Source: a bacterium C-53 | GTDB taxonomy: Bacteria > Bacillota > Clostridia > Lachnospirales > Lachnospiraceae | DNA: 64,000 nt | NCBI GenBank assembly: GCA_003612525.1 | Contig: RAZD01000002.1 | Coordinates: 186,001-250,000, forward strand | Reading direction: 5' to 3' | Shown here: positions 34,196-42,512 of the stretch, in pieces | Position numbering within the stretch: the stretch's first letter is position 1 | Layout of the letters: the number at the start of each line of letters is the position of its first letter | Program-made: the position numbers and the translations under genes | Notes under the pieces: model-generated | Databases searched by the model: none | Told to the model about the DNA's origin: nothing | Seen by the model: only the letters and a program-made list of their open reading frames with translations

Positions 34196-34207
34196 TCCCC
34201 TTATCCT
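34181..34207 (+). other. Hairpin over the hicA stop codon, between hicA and hicB
   Basis: AGGATA-GGGGA (34181-34191) pairs with TCCCC-T-TATCCT (34196-34207), an 11-base-pair stem with one bulged T and a four-base loop that contains part of the hicA TAA. No T-run follows, so it is not a classical terminator. It could pause RNA polymerase or protect RNA and so set the ratio of toxin to antitoxin message. Confidence 0.45.
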
Positions 34208-34242
34208 AGCATAACGTAGCAAGCGGAAAGGAGCATGAAAGC

Positions 34243-34587
34243 ATGGAAGTTAAAGACTATATGAGATTGCCCTATACAAGATTAGTGCAGGAAATGAACG
34301 ATGAAAGCGGACACTATTTCTATGGCAGAATTTTGGAACTTGACGGATGCCAAAGTACCAGTGATACACTGGAAGGATTATATGAAAGCCTTAATGAAGC
34401 ACTGGAAGGATATATTGAAATAAAGATAGAAAATAATCTTCCTATACCAATTCCGGAAACACCCAACAATTACAGCGGCAAATTTGTTGTAAGAATTCCA
34501 AAATCTTTGCATCAAAGATTAGCTATTGAAGCGGAAAAAGAGGGTGTAAGTCTTAATCAGTTAGCATTATACAAATTGGCACTTTAA
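34243..34587 (+). CDS. hicB: HicB-family antitoxin with C-terminal ribbon-helix-helix
   Basis: A 114-residue antitoxin. Residues 1-70 form the HicB-like domain (LPYTRLVQEMNDESGHYFYG, ILELDGCQSTSDTLEGLYESL), which covers HicA. Residues about 80-114 (KFVVRIPKSLHQRLAIEAEKEGVSLNQLA) form an Arc-type DNA-binding domain, expected to bind the repeats in the promoter. ATG 34243 has AAAGGAG 9 bases upstream. The toxin-first gene order and its strand make hicAB a self-contained cassette. Confidence 0.9.
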   Translation: MEVKDYMRLPYTRLVQEMNDESGHYFYGRILELDGCQSTSDTLEGLYESLNEALEGYIEIKIENNLPIPIPETPNNYSGKFVVRIPKSLHQRLAIEAEKEGVSLNQLALYKLAL

Positions 34588-34600
34588 TAAATATGCATAT

Positions 34601-34637
34601 AAGGCAGGGGATTAACGCCCTGCCTTTGCTTATTTTT
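34601..34637 (+). terminator. Rho-independent terminator of hicAB
   Basis: A perfect nine-base-pair stem, AAGGCAGGG (34601-34609) and CCCTGCCTT (34618-34626), with an eight-base loop, followed by TGCTTATTTTT. It starts 14 bases after the hicB stop. Confidence 0.75.
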
Positions 34638-34660
34638 ACAATGGAACCTGTGTGCTACGT

Positions 34661-34708
34661 GACAAAATCAAGGGCTTCCGCTGACAACTGACATCAACAG
34701 AAACCCTT
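34661..34708 (-). terminator. Terminator of the NifU-like / GGGtGRT operon
   Basis: On the minus strand a 15-base-pair stem (34694-34708 pairing with 34670-34684), including a few G-U pairs, has a nine-base loop and is followed by GATTTTG. It ends the operon 17 bases after the GGGtGRT stop, and faces the hicAB terminator, so the two convergent units are insulated from each other. Confidence 0.65.
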
Positions 34709-34724
34709 ATATTTGCGCTATTTC

Positions 34725-35735
34725 TTAAAATTTGCCTTCCTTCGCCGCTTCTTCAATCGAAACAGCAACAGCAACCGTCATACCAACCATCGGGTTGTTA
34801 CCAGCGCCGATCAGACCCATCATCTCTACATGAGCCGGAACGGAAGAAGAACCTGCAAACTGTGCATCAGAATGCATACGTCCCATAGTATCTGTCATAC
34901 CGTAGGAAGCAGGACCAGCTGCCATATTATCCGGATGAAGTGTACGTCCTGTGCCGCCACCGGAAGCTACAGAGAAGTATTTCTTGCCCTGTTCAATACA
35001 TTCTTTCTTGTATGTACCAGCAACCGGATGCTGGAATCTCGTAGGATTTGTAGAGTTACCTGTAATGGATACGTCTACGCCTTCCTTATGCATAATCGCT
35101 ACGCCTTCGCATACGTCGTTCGCACCATAGCAGTTTACTTTTGCACGAAGCCCCTCGGAGTAAGATTTACGGAACACTTCTTTTACTGTGTTTGTGTAAG
35201 GATCATATTCTGTTTCAACAAAAGTAAATCCATTGATACGGGAAATGATCTGTGCCGCATCTTTTCCAAGACCATTTAAGATAACTCTTAACGGTTTCTG
35301 ACGTACTTTATTTGCCTTCTCAGCGATACCGATTGCACCCTCAGCTGCTGCAAAAGACTCATGGCCTGCCAGGAAACAGAAGCACTCTGTCTCTTCCTCA
35401 AGAAGCATTTTTCCGAGATTTCCATGTCCAAGACCTACTTTACGTGTATCTGCAACAGAACCCGGAATACAGAAAGCCTGAAGGCCCTCTCCGATTGCCG
35501 CTGCTGCATCCGCTGCTTTTCTGCACTCTTTCTTGATTGCGATCGCAGCGCCTACAATATATGCCCAGCATGCATTCTCAAAACAGATCGGCTGAATTCC
35601 CTTTACCTGATCGTAAACATTCAGTCCGGCATCTTTTGTAATTTTCTCAGCTTCTTCCAGAGAAGCGATTCCATAGCTGTTTAATACGGAATTGATTTTA
35701 TCAATTCGTCTTTCATATGATTCAAATAAAGCCAT
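34725..35735 (-). CDS. GGGtGRT-motif protein of unknown function
   Basis: A 336-residue soluble protein carrying the name-giving motif GGGTGRT at residues 259-265, within YFSVASGGGTGRTLHPDN. Other conserved-looking parts are FCIPGSVADTRKVGLGHGNLGKMLL (about 88-112), FLAGHESFAAAEGA (121-134), VDVSITGNSTNPTRFQHPVAG (220-240) and the Gly/Ala-rich C-terminus. It has several cysteines (51, 56, 71, 89, 118, 120, 202, 209, 246). I know the family only as a conserved partner of a NifU-like protein in anaerobes; no reaction is established. A strong GAGGAGG site precedes ATG 35735, and only 20 bases separate it from the NifU-like gene upstream. Confidence 0.85.
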   Translation of the reverse strand: MALFESYERRIDKINSVLNSYGIASLEEAEKITKDAGLNVYDQVKGIQPICFENACWAYIVGAAIAIKKECRKAADAAAAIGEGLQAFCIPGSVADTRKVGLGHGNLGKMLLEEETECFCFLAGHESFAAAEGAIGIAEKANKVRQKPLRVILNGLGKDAAQIISRINGFTFVETEYDPYTNTVKEVFRKSYSEGLRAKVNCYGANDVCEGVAIMHKEGVDVSITGNSTNPTRFQHPVAGTYKKECIEQGKKYFSVASGGGTGRTLHPDNMAAGPASYGMTDTMGRMHSDAQFAGSSSVPAHVEMMGLIGAGNNPMVGMTVAVAVSIEEAAKEGKF

Positions 35736-35755
35736 TCTAATTGTCCTCCTCTTCC

Positions 35756-36460
35756 CTATTTCACTTCTTTGTCTGTTCTCGGGTCGATAATCTTAACCGC
35801 ATCCGCTACACGGCCATACTGTCCGCTTGCTTTCTCGTATGCAGTATTCGGATCGTCACCTTTTTTGATGAAATCTGTCATCTTTCCAAGAGAAACAAAT
35901 TTATAACCAATAATCTGGTCTTCAGCATCAAGAGCGATTCCTGTTACATAGCCTTCCGCCATTTCAAGGTAACGGGGACCTTTCTTTAATGTACCATACA
36001 TTGTACCAACCTGGGAACGAAGGCCTTTTCCCAAATCCTCAAGGCCGGCGCCAACCGGAAGTCCATCTTCGGAGAATGCACTCTGTGTACGTCCATAAGC
36101 AATCTGAAGAAACAGCTCTCTCATGGCTGTATTGATCGCGTCACATACAAGATCCGTATTTAATGCTTCCAAAACGGTTCTTCCCGGAAGAATCTCAGCT
36201 GCCATAGCTGCGGAGTGTGTCATGCCGGAGCATCCGATCGTCTCAACAAGAGCTTCCTGAATGATACCTTCTTTTACATTTAATGTCAATTTGCAGGCAC
36301 CCTGCTGAGGAGCACACCATCCGATACCGTGTGTTAAACCTGAAATATCTTTGACTTCTTTTGATTTTACCCATTTTGCTTCTTCTGGGATAGGAGCACA
36401 ACCGTGATTAACGCCCTGTGCTACTGTACACATTTCTTCCACTTCCTTAGAATAAATCAT
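35756..36460 (-). CDS. NifU/IscU-like iron-sulfur scaffold protein, partner of the GGGtGRT protein
   Basis: A 234-residue protein with an IscU-like core: C49 in GIGWCAPQQGAC, C77 in ETIGCSGMTHSAAMAAEI and C106 in DLVCDAIN would be candidate cluster ligands; C11, C21 and C56 are extra. The GCSGMTHSAAMAAEILPGRTVLEAL segment parallels the GCxxxxAS...LLxGKTLDEA pattern of scaffold proteins. A C-terminal domain of about 80 residues (VTGIALDAEDQIIGYKFVS onward) is not part of a simple IscU. AAAGGAG stands 7 bases before ATG 36460. No sufBCD or iscS gene is near, so the role is likely specialised. Confidence 0.8.
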   Translation of the reverse strand: MIYSKEVEEMCTVAQGVNHGCAPIPEEAKWVKSKEVKDISGLTHGIGWCAPQQGACKLTLNVKEGIIQEALVETIGCSGMTHSAAMAAEILPGRTVLEALNTDLVCDAINTAMRELFLQIAYGRTQSAFSEDGLPVGAGLEDLGKGLRSQVGTMYGTLKKGPRYLEMAEGYVTGIALDAEDQIIGYKFVSLGKMTDFIKKGDDPNTAYEKASGQYGRVADAVKIIDPRTDKEVK

Positions 36461-36536
36461 GTGAAATCTCCTTTCAAATATTGAAATTTAATATTGATGA
36501 ACCTGACATGAGATATCAGTGTTATCACTAATGCTA

Positions 36537-36565
36537 ATTTTCTCACATTTTGGCAGAAAATGCAA
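36537..36565 (-). promoter_or_regulatory. Weak promoter candidate for the NifU-like / GGGtGRT operon
   Basis: TTGCAT (-35) and GAAAAT (-10) lie 17 bases apart on the minus strand, 77 bases upstream of the start codon. Downstream, near 36516-36532, there is an imperfect dyad (ATCAGTG with CACTAAT) that could be an operator. Both calls are tentative. Confidence 0.25.
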
Positions 36566-36611
36566 CCGTAAATTGGGCATTTAAACGCCGCCGTATGCCG
36601 CTTTTCTCTCG

Positions 36612-37283
36612 CTATGCCTGCTGTTTTGCAACAATCTCGTCACGGCTCTTATAGATGCTCTTTGCGGGCACTACACCCCGCACACAGGACGTCGGATATA
36701 TGTTTGAATCTCTGCCGATTACGGTCCCCGGATTCAGTACGCTGTTGCAGCCGACCTCTACACCGTCACCAAGCATTGCACCAAACTTTTTAAGCCCTGT
36801 TTCAATCTGTTCATTCTGAGATTTCACGACAACCAGCGTCTTGTCTGACTTCACATTCGAGGTGATACTTCCGGCACCCATATGAGCGCGGAATCCGAGA
36901 ATGGAATCACCCACATAATTATAGTGCGGAACCTGAACCTTATTAAATAAAACCACGTTTTTAAGCTCTGTTGAATTCCCGACAACCGCACCTTCACCCA
37001 CAATTGCGTTGCCGCGGATAAACGCACACTGCCTTATCTCGGCGTCTTTTCCGATGATGCACGGACCGCCAATGTATGCACTGTCAAATACCTTCGCGGA
37101 TTTCGCAATCCAGACGTTTTCTCCCCGTTTTTCATATTCATCAGGATTTAAAGATTCGCCGAGTTTTATGATAAATTCCCCAATTTTAGGAAGCGCTTCC
37201 CACGGGTAAGTCAGACCCTCAAAAAGCTCTGCCGCAATTGTTTCATCCAGGTTGTACAATTCCTTAATAACTGCTTCTTTCAT
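36612..37283 (-). CDS. Left-handed beta-helix (hexapeptide repeat) protein
   Basis: A 223-residue protein. The N-terminal 60 residues are helical; from about residue 60 onward there are hexapeptide repeats such as VWIAKSAKVFDSAYIGGPCIIGKDAEIRQCAFIRGNAIVGEGAVVG and GVEVGCNSVLNPGTVIGRDSNI. This is the fold of acyltransferases and of the GlmU C-terminal domain. Homologues are named UDP-GlcNAc pyrophosphorylase-like or acyltransferase, but the N-terminal nucleotidyltransferase is missing, so I keep the fold-level call. It overlaps the topB stop by four bases and ends the operon. Confidence 0.8.
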   Translation of the reverse strand: MKEAVIKELYNLDETIAAELFEGLTYPWEALPKIGEFIIKLGESLNPDEYEKRGENVWIAKSAKVFDSAYIGGPCIIGKDAEIRQCAFIRGNAIVGEGAVVGNSTELKNVVLFNKVQVPHYNYVGDSILGFRAHMGAGSITSNVKSDKTLVVVKSQNEQIETGLKKFGAMLGDGVEVGCNSVLNPGTVIGRDSNIYPTSCVRGVVPAKSIYKSRDEIVAKQQA

Positions 37284-39358
37284 TCGGTTTTCATTCCTTT
37301 CTCTGCTCCCTGCTTCTTCGCAGACTCTTTCTTTTTATAATTTGCGGATGCGGCGATAAACTTCTGGCGCATCTCTCCTTCGTTTCTAAGGCCCTTTACA
37401 ATTACGGTCCTCCTCGACACATAACTGTTCAGCTTATTCATATACTCCTCTTCCGTGATCGTGCCCTGTGCGACTCCCGTAAGCCCTTTTTCCCAGCTTG
37501 CCGTAAGTTCCGCATTTAAAAGCGGGGGCACAGAGGCGTTTACAACCTCATAAATCATTTCTCCCAGAAGTTCAGGCGTAATAATCTGTGTTTTTTTATT
37601 CAGGCTCAGATACTGATTATGAATTAACTTTTTAAGTATTTCGGCTCTTGTCGCCGATGTTCCAATTCCGCTTCCCTTAATCTGCGCCCGAAGCTCCTCA
37701 TCTTCGATCAGCTGTCCCGCATTTTCCATTGCAAGAATCAGACTCCCGGAATTATAACGCTTTGGAGGCGAAGTTTCCCCCTCCTTCACAAAAAAAGAAC
37801 CGATTGGTATTTCCATGCCCTTTTTTAACTGATTCAGCAGTTTCAGAAAATCAAGGTCAACGCTCTGATTCTCTTCGCCCTCCTCCTGCTCCTTCTCCCG
37901 TTCCCGCTTTTCTTTCAGAAAAGAAAAATGTGTCACTTTCTGATATCCTTCCGAGAGCATTACCCGAAAGCTTGCATAAAACCGCTCTGTGGACGGCGGT
38001 TCCTCTTTGATATCCGTCTTTATCACCACAGATACCTTCTGGAATTCGGCAGGCGGATAAAAGATACTTAAAAAACGCCTCACTATAATCTCATACACCT
38101 TTCCCGCCGTCGGATTTAGACTTCCAAGCGCACCAAACCCCTGGCCCGTAGGGATAACCGCATAATGATCCGTGATCTGCTTATCGTTCACATAACGTGT
38201 CTTTGCTATATTTTTATAGCTGTTTTGTGCAAGTATTTCATCGGCAAATTCCCTTACCTGCGCATAGTTCCGAAGACCGCCGATATTTTTATGTATTTCT
38301 TTCGCAACGGCTGTGGAGAGAACTCTCGCATCCGTTCTGGGATATGTGACAAGTTTTTTTTCATAGAGTTCCTGTATAATTCGCAGCGTCTCATCAGGAC
38401 TGATCTTAAAATATTTTGAACAGTCATTCTGAAGCTCAGCAAGGTTGTAAAGAAGCGGGGCATTTTTCTTTTCCTTCTTTTTCTGAACCGATTCAACAAC
38501 CCCGGTGTACGGCTGCTTTTCGCAGAGCAGCGCAATCAGTCTGTCCGCATCCTCCCGCTTCTTAAATCCGTTCTCTTTATAAAGCAGCGGCGACTGAAAA
38601 TAGCGCGACCCCTCCGACGCCCTCCATTCTCCGTCGAAGTCACGTCCAAAGAAATTCAGGGATGCCAAAACCCTGTAAAAAGGAGTCTTTACAAATTCTC
38701 TGATTTCACGCTCCCTGCGCACTACCATTCCCAGCACGCATGTCATCACTCTGCCGACCGAAACCACCGAATACTTCGTATTCAGAAAATTCGAAATCAC
38801 ATTTCCATACCGAAGCGTTAATGCCCTTGAGAAATTGATCCCCATCAGATAATCTTCCTTTGCGCGCAAATATGCCGCCGAAGCCAGGTTATCATATTCC
38901 GACAAATCTTTTGCTTCCCGGATACCCCGAAGGATTTCTTCTTCAGTCTGCGAATCAATCCAGACGCGCTTACGCATTTTTCCTGTCACATGCGCCTGTT
39001 GTTCCACCAGACGGTAAATATATTCGCCCTCCCGCCCGGAGTCCGTACAGACATAGATACATGTCACATCATCCCTGTTTAAGAGTGAGCTTACAATCGC
39101 ATACTGTTTCTTTGCCGATTCAATAACTTCATAGCGAAACTTCTCAGGGAGAAACGGCAGCGTATCAAAGCTCCATCGCTTGTATTTCATATCATAAATC
39201 TCAGGGTAACTCATTGTAACCAGATGACCGACACACCATGTAATAATAGCTTTGTCACACTCCATATAGCCGTCCCGGTTCTTCATGTCCATTTTTAATG
39301 CTTTGGAAAACTCCCTCGCAACACTGGGTTTCTCCGCAATAAATAAAGCTTTTGTCAT
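37280..39358 (-). CDS. topB: DNA topoisomerase III (type IA)
   Basis: Type IA topoisomerase that decatenates and relaxes single-stranded regions. The Toprim domain starts at residue 1 with LFIAEKPSVAREFSKAL and has the DSGREGEYIYR acidic motif near residue 107. The active-site tyrosine is in VTYPRTDARVLS near residue 338. RAEILKKL and GTSATRAEI mark the end of the catalytic core, and the C-terminus is a short basic tail without zinc fingers. Chromosomal location, not a mobile-element context, is suggested by the argH-asd operon around it. AAAGG lies upstream of ATG 39358. Confidence 0.93.
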   Translation of the reverse strand: MTKALFIAEKPSVAREFSKALKMDMKNRDGYMECDKAIITWCVGHLVTMSYPEIYDMKYKRWSFDTLPFLPEKFRYEVIESAKKQYAIVSSLLNRDDVTCIYVCTDSGREGEYIYRLVEQQAHVTGKMRKRVWIDSQTEEEILRGIREAKDLSEYDNLASAAYLRAKEDYLMGINFSRALTLRYGNVISNFLNTKYSVVSVGRVMTCVLGMVVRREREIREFVKTPFYRVLASLNFFGRDFDGEWRASEGSRYFQSPLLYKENGFKKREDADRLIALLCEKQPYTGVVESVQKKKEKKNAPLLYNLAELQNDCSKYFKISPDETLRIIQELYEKKLVTYPRTDARVLSTAVAKEIHKNIGGLRNYAQVREFADEILAQNSYKNIAKTRYVNDKQITDHYAVIPTGQGFGALGSLNPTAGKVYEIIVRRFLSIFYPPAEFQKVSVVIKTDIKEEPPSTERFYASFRVMLSEGYQKVTHFSFLKEKREREKEQEEGEENQSVDLDFLKLLNQLKKGMEIPIGSFFVKEGETSPPKRYNSGSLILAMENAGQLIEDEELRAQIKGSGIGTSATRAEILKKLIHNQYLSLNKKTQIITPELLGEMIYEVVNASVPPLLNAELTASWEKGLTGVAQGTITEEEYMNKLNSYVSRRTVIVKGLRNEGEMRQKFIAASANYKKKESAKKQGAEKGMKTE

Positions 39359-39375
39359 TCAGTCAGCCTTTCCTG

Positions 39376-40728
39376 TTATAATTGTGACAGACGGATTAAC
39401 TCTATATTCGACTCCCTCTGTGCAAGCGTCTGCAGTTCGTCATCAAATTCCCCTGCCGAAAACAGATAAATATAATCTGCCTTCACCCTTGCCTGTTTCA
39501 TAACGGATAACAGCTTTTGATAATTTTCATATGTCATTTCATCTTCTGAAAAGCCACAGGCTCCCAAAAGTGTTCTTCCCTCACGGTCCATTGCCATAAT
39601 ATCAATCGTGCCGTTTTTTCCTATCCATCTGCCCGACTTTTCACATTTGATCGGAAGCCTTCCGGCCTGATTTAACCGGTTCAGATACTCCCTGCATACC
39701 ACAGGAAACACTCCGGCGGCATATGCGTCAAATTCCGGCGCAATATACATATCATAAAATTCTTCTTCGGTCATCAGTTCTAATTTTGAGTAATTTGCAA
39801 ATACAAACCGAAACCAGAAATTTACGTAGGGACTCCGTATCCGGTAAATTCCCTTCATCGCATTGTCTCTTCCCGCCGTATCCATCGAAGAGATCTTTTC
39901 CACAATTTCAAGTTCGGTAAGATTCTTAAGATACACGCTGATCTTTGCTCTCGAAAAACCGGTTTCCAGATACAAATCATTTAATTTCCGCTTACCGGCT
40001 GCTATACAGTTCAAAATTGTATGATACACTGCCGGTTCCCGAAGTTCCTGCGATACATAACGTTCGGCTTCCGTTCGAAGTACGGCCCCTTTTTTTAAAA
40101 TGGCGCGGCAGATATTTCCGCGTACATCCACGTCATCTGAAACATACTGCCACAGTCCGGGAACGCCGCCCAAAACCGCGTATAATTCCACACACTGCCT
40201 CATGCTGTACTTTCGAAAACAACCCGAAAGTTCCAAAAATCCAAGCTCTCTGACCTCTAAAAAACCAGTGATCTCGTACGCCGCTTCCCCGATTTTTGTC
40301 ACCAGAGAATTTTCCACAAACCCAACGGAAGAAGAACACAGAATTACCATTACCGGCCTGTCATGGTATCGATTATGAATGAAATTCACAATTTCTCTCA
40401 TAAACAACTCACTGTTTTTTACAATATTATGAAATTCATCGATGACCAGAATGAACTTTGAGCTTCCTTCCGATAAAATTTCCGGAAAAATAGAAGAATA
40501 TTCCGGCCGCACTTTATCCTGTCCGACTTCGCCCGCCCATAATTTAAGCTGTTCTAACTCCGAACACGGACGGGCCAGATAATAAGAGAAAAGTTTCTCA
40601 CGGCAAAATTCCATAATCAGAGATGTCTTGCCGATATTCTCACGGCCATACATGACAATGAGCTGATTTCCGCTTTTTTTGTAATTATTTTCCAGGTATC
40701 TTACTTCCTGTGTTCTTCCAAGCAGCAT
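39376..40728 (-). CDS. AAA ATPase with DUF234 C-terminal domain
   Basis: A 450-residue ATPase of the type called archaeal ATPase. Residues 1-200 contain Walker A GRENIGKTSLIMEF (near 29-42), Walker B FILVIDEFHNIVK (near 92-104) and LCSSSVGFVENS. A winged-helix region follows (LNDLYLETGFSRAKISVYLKNLTELEIVEK), and the C-terminal DUF234 part has SPYVNFWFRFVFANYSKLEL. The family is widespread in anaerobes and archaea, with unknown function. It is 17 bases upstream of topB and 11 bases downstream of the GGDEF/EAL gene, so they share a message. Confidence 0.88.
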   Translation of the reverse strand: MLLGRTQEVRYLENNYKKSGNQLIVMYGRENIGKTSLIMEFCREKLFSYYLARPCSELEQLKLWAGEVGQDKVRPEYSSIFPEILSEGSSKFILVIDEFHNIVKNSELFMREIVNFIHNRYHDRPVMVILCSSSVGFVENSLVTKIGEAAYEITGFLEVRELGFLELSGCFRKYSMRQCVELYAVLGGVPGLWQYVSDDVDVRGNICRAILKKGAVLRTEAERYVSQELREPAVYHTILNCIAAGKRKLNDLYLETGFSRAKISVYLKNLTELEIVEKISSMDTAGRDNAMKGIYRIRSPYVNFWFRFVFANYSKLELMTEEEFYDMYIAPEFDAYAAGVFPVVCREYLNRLNQAGRLPIKCEKSGRWIGKNGTIDIMAMDREGRTLLGACGFSEDEMTYENYQKLLSVMKQARVKADYIYLFSAGEFDDELQTLAQRESNIELIRLSQL

Positions 40729-40739
40729 TCTTTCTGCCC

Positions 40740-42479
40740 TTATCCCTTCTGCCTTGTTCCTGCGCTCCTCATCAACAGTATTTCAAATTCTTCCCTTGCC
40801 ATTGGTCTGCCAAGATAAAACCCCTGAATATTGTCACATTCAATACTCTTTAAATACTGGTACTGCGCTTCCGTCTCCACACCTTCCGCGACGGTCTCAA
40901 ATCCGAGCTTCTTCACCATAGAGACAACCGATTCCGTTATAATACCGGTCGAAGTATCCGAAAGCACCGTATCAATAAAGGTTTTATCGATCTTGAGTGT
41001 ATCAATCGGAAGGTCTTTCAGGTAGGAAAGCGACGAAAATCCTGTTCCGAAATCATCAAGCGATACTTTAACGCCATGATCACGCAGCAATGTCATTTTA
41101 CTGATTACTTCATCAAAATTATTGATAAACACACTTTCCGTAATCTCCAGCTCCACATCCTTCGGAGAGACATCAAACTGTTCCAGAAGCCGTATGATAT
41201 TTGTTGCAAAATTGTCTTTATGTATCTGAACCGCCGAAATATTGATCGATATAATACCATCGAACTGAAATTGTCTTTTCCAGGCCGAATAGATCATAAG
41301 CGCCTCTTTTAGCACCCAGTTTCCAATCGGTACAATACCGCCGCTCTTCTCGGCCAGCGGAATAAATTCAGTCGGACTGATAAAATCACCGTTTTCATCC
41401 TGCCAGCGTATCAGGGCTTCACACCCCCGGAGCTTTCCGTTCCGACAGTCGTACTGCGGCTGAAAATATAAAATAAAACCTTCACTGTCAATCGCATCCC
41501 GAAGCCTCTGTTCCATAGAGACGGTCTTTAAGAAACGATTCAGCACACTTTCGTCAAAGTAACGTATACCGCCCCTGTTTTCTTCTTTTGTATGGAACAT
41601 GCAGACTTCCGCATTTTTAATGATAACAAATGCCGAATCTCCGGCATCAGGATATTCAGCAACGCCTGTACTGATATTGATATAAATTTCATCTCTGCTG
41701 CTTAACGTAAAAGGCCGTTTCAGACGCATCTTAATTTCATGATGAATGTTTTCCACAGTACTTCTTCCGCATGGGTCATAAATTCCAAGAATAAATACAT
41801 CGGCGCCAAAACGTCCTATAATCGTGTGATCGTTCTTGAAATCAGACAAGAACTGCCCAAAATCCTGAATCAGCTCATCTCCCAGGATAAGGCCGATGCT
41901 GTCATTTACTTTTTTGAACTCATCAATGTCAAGCATAATCACACTGACACTTGTATGGTTTTTCTCCGCCTTCTCAATCATTTTTCGAAGCTGCTGTACA
42001 AAGTAATTACGGTTGTATAAACCTGTCAGAGAATCATAATATGCCATGTATGTAAGTTCATCATTCTGTGCCTTAAACTTTGTAATATCTTTAATACAGA
42101 CAAATTTCTCATGATTTTCATGATTCTCACTGTATTTTACAAACGCAGAAGCCTCTATCCATGTCTTTCCGTCTTTCAGGCAGATCTCTCTTACCATCTC
42201 CCGCATGCCGGTCTCGTCGGCAAGAAGAATTTCCCGAAGCGCCTCCTCGTCCTCTTTTTGGACACAATCATACAGAAGCTCCGTATCCGTGAGCTTCTGT
42301 ATTCCCATTCCTGTAAGGCCCTTCCAGTCCCCGGTTGCCTCAAAGTATTCATCCGCACAATTGTAATAAAAATATGCATTCCCTGACAAATCAAGGAACT
42401 CTTTATTGATACGGTCACTGCCGATCAATTTCTCATTTAATGTCTTAAGCAAATCCATCTGATAATATAAAGCATCCAT
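40740..42479 (-). CDS. PAS-GGDEF-EAL protein, probable cyclic-di-GMP phosphodiesterase
   Basis: A 579-residue cytoplasmic signalling protein. Residues about 20-138 look like a PAS sensor, 143-312 a GGDEF domain and 325-570 an EAL domain. The GGDEF signature is degenerate: FGADV at 224-228 replaces GGDEF, so cyclase activity is improbable and the domain may bind GTP or act as a regulator. EAL residues are intact (CEALIRW at 353-359, ELEITESVF, SLDDFGTGFSSLSYLKDLPIDTLKID, AEGVET), so hydrolysis of cyclic-di-GMP is expected. GGAGGTGG precedes ATG 42479. Confidence 0.9.
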   Translation of the reverse strand: MDALYYQMDLLKTLNEKLIGSDRINKEFLDLSGNAYFYYNCADEYFEATGDWKGLTGMGIQKLTDTELLYDCVQKEDEEALREILLADETGMREMVREICLKDGKTWIEASAFVKYSENHENHEKFVCIKDITKFKAQNDELTYMAYYDSLTGLYNRNYFVQQLRKMIEKAEKNHTSVSVIMLDIDEFKKVNDSIGLILGDELIQDFGQFLSDFKNDHTIIGRFGADVFILGIYDPCGRSTVENIHHEIKMRLKRPFTLSSRDEIYINISTGVAEYPDAGDSAFVIIKNAEVCMFHTKEENRGGIRYFDESVLNRFLKTVSMEQRLRDAIDSEGFILYFQPQYDCRNGKLRGCEALIRWQDENGDFISPTEFIPLAEKSGGIVPIGNWVLKEALMIYSAWKRQFQFDGIISINISAVQIHKDNFATNIIRLLEQFDVSPKDVELEITESVFINNFDEVISKMTLLRDHGVKVSLDDFGTGFSSLSYLKDLPIDTLKIDKTFIDTVLSDTSTGIITESVVSMVKKLGFETVAEGVETEAQYQYLKSIECDNIQGFYLGRPMAREEFEILLMRSAGTRQKG

Positions 42480-42512
42480 CTCGCCACCTCCGTGCTCAAT
42501 TTAAGCCTTATA

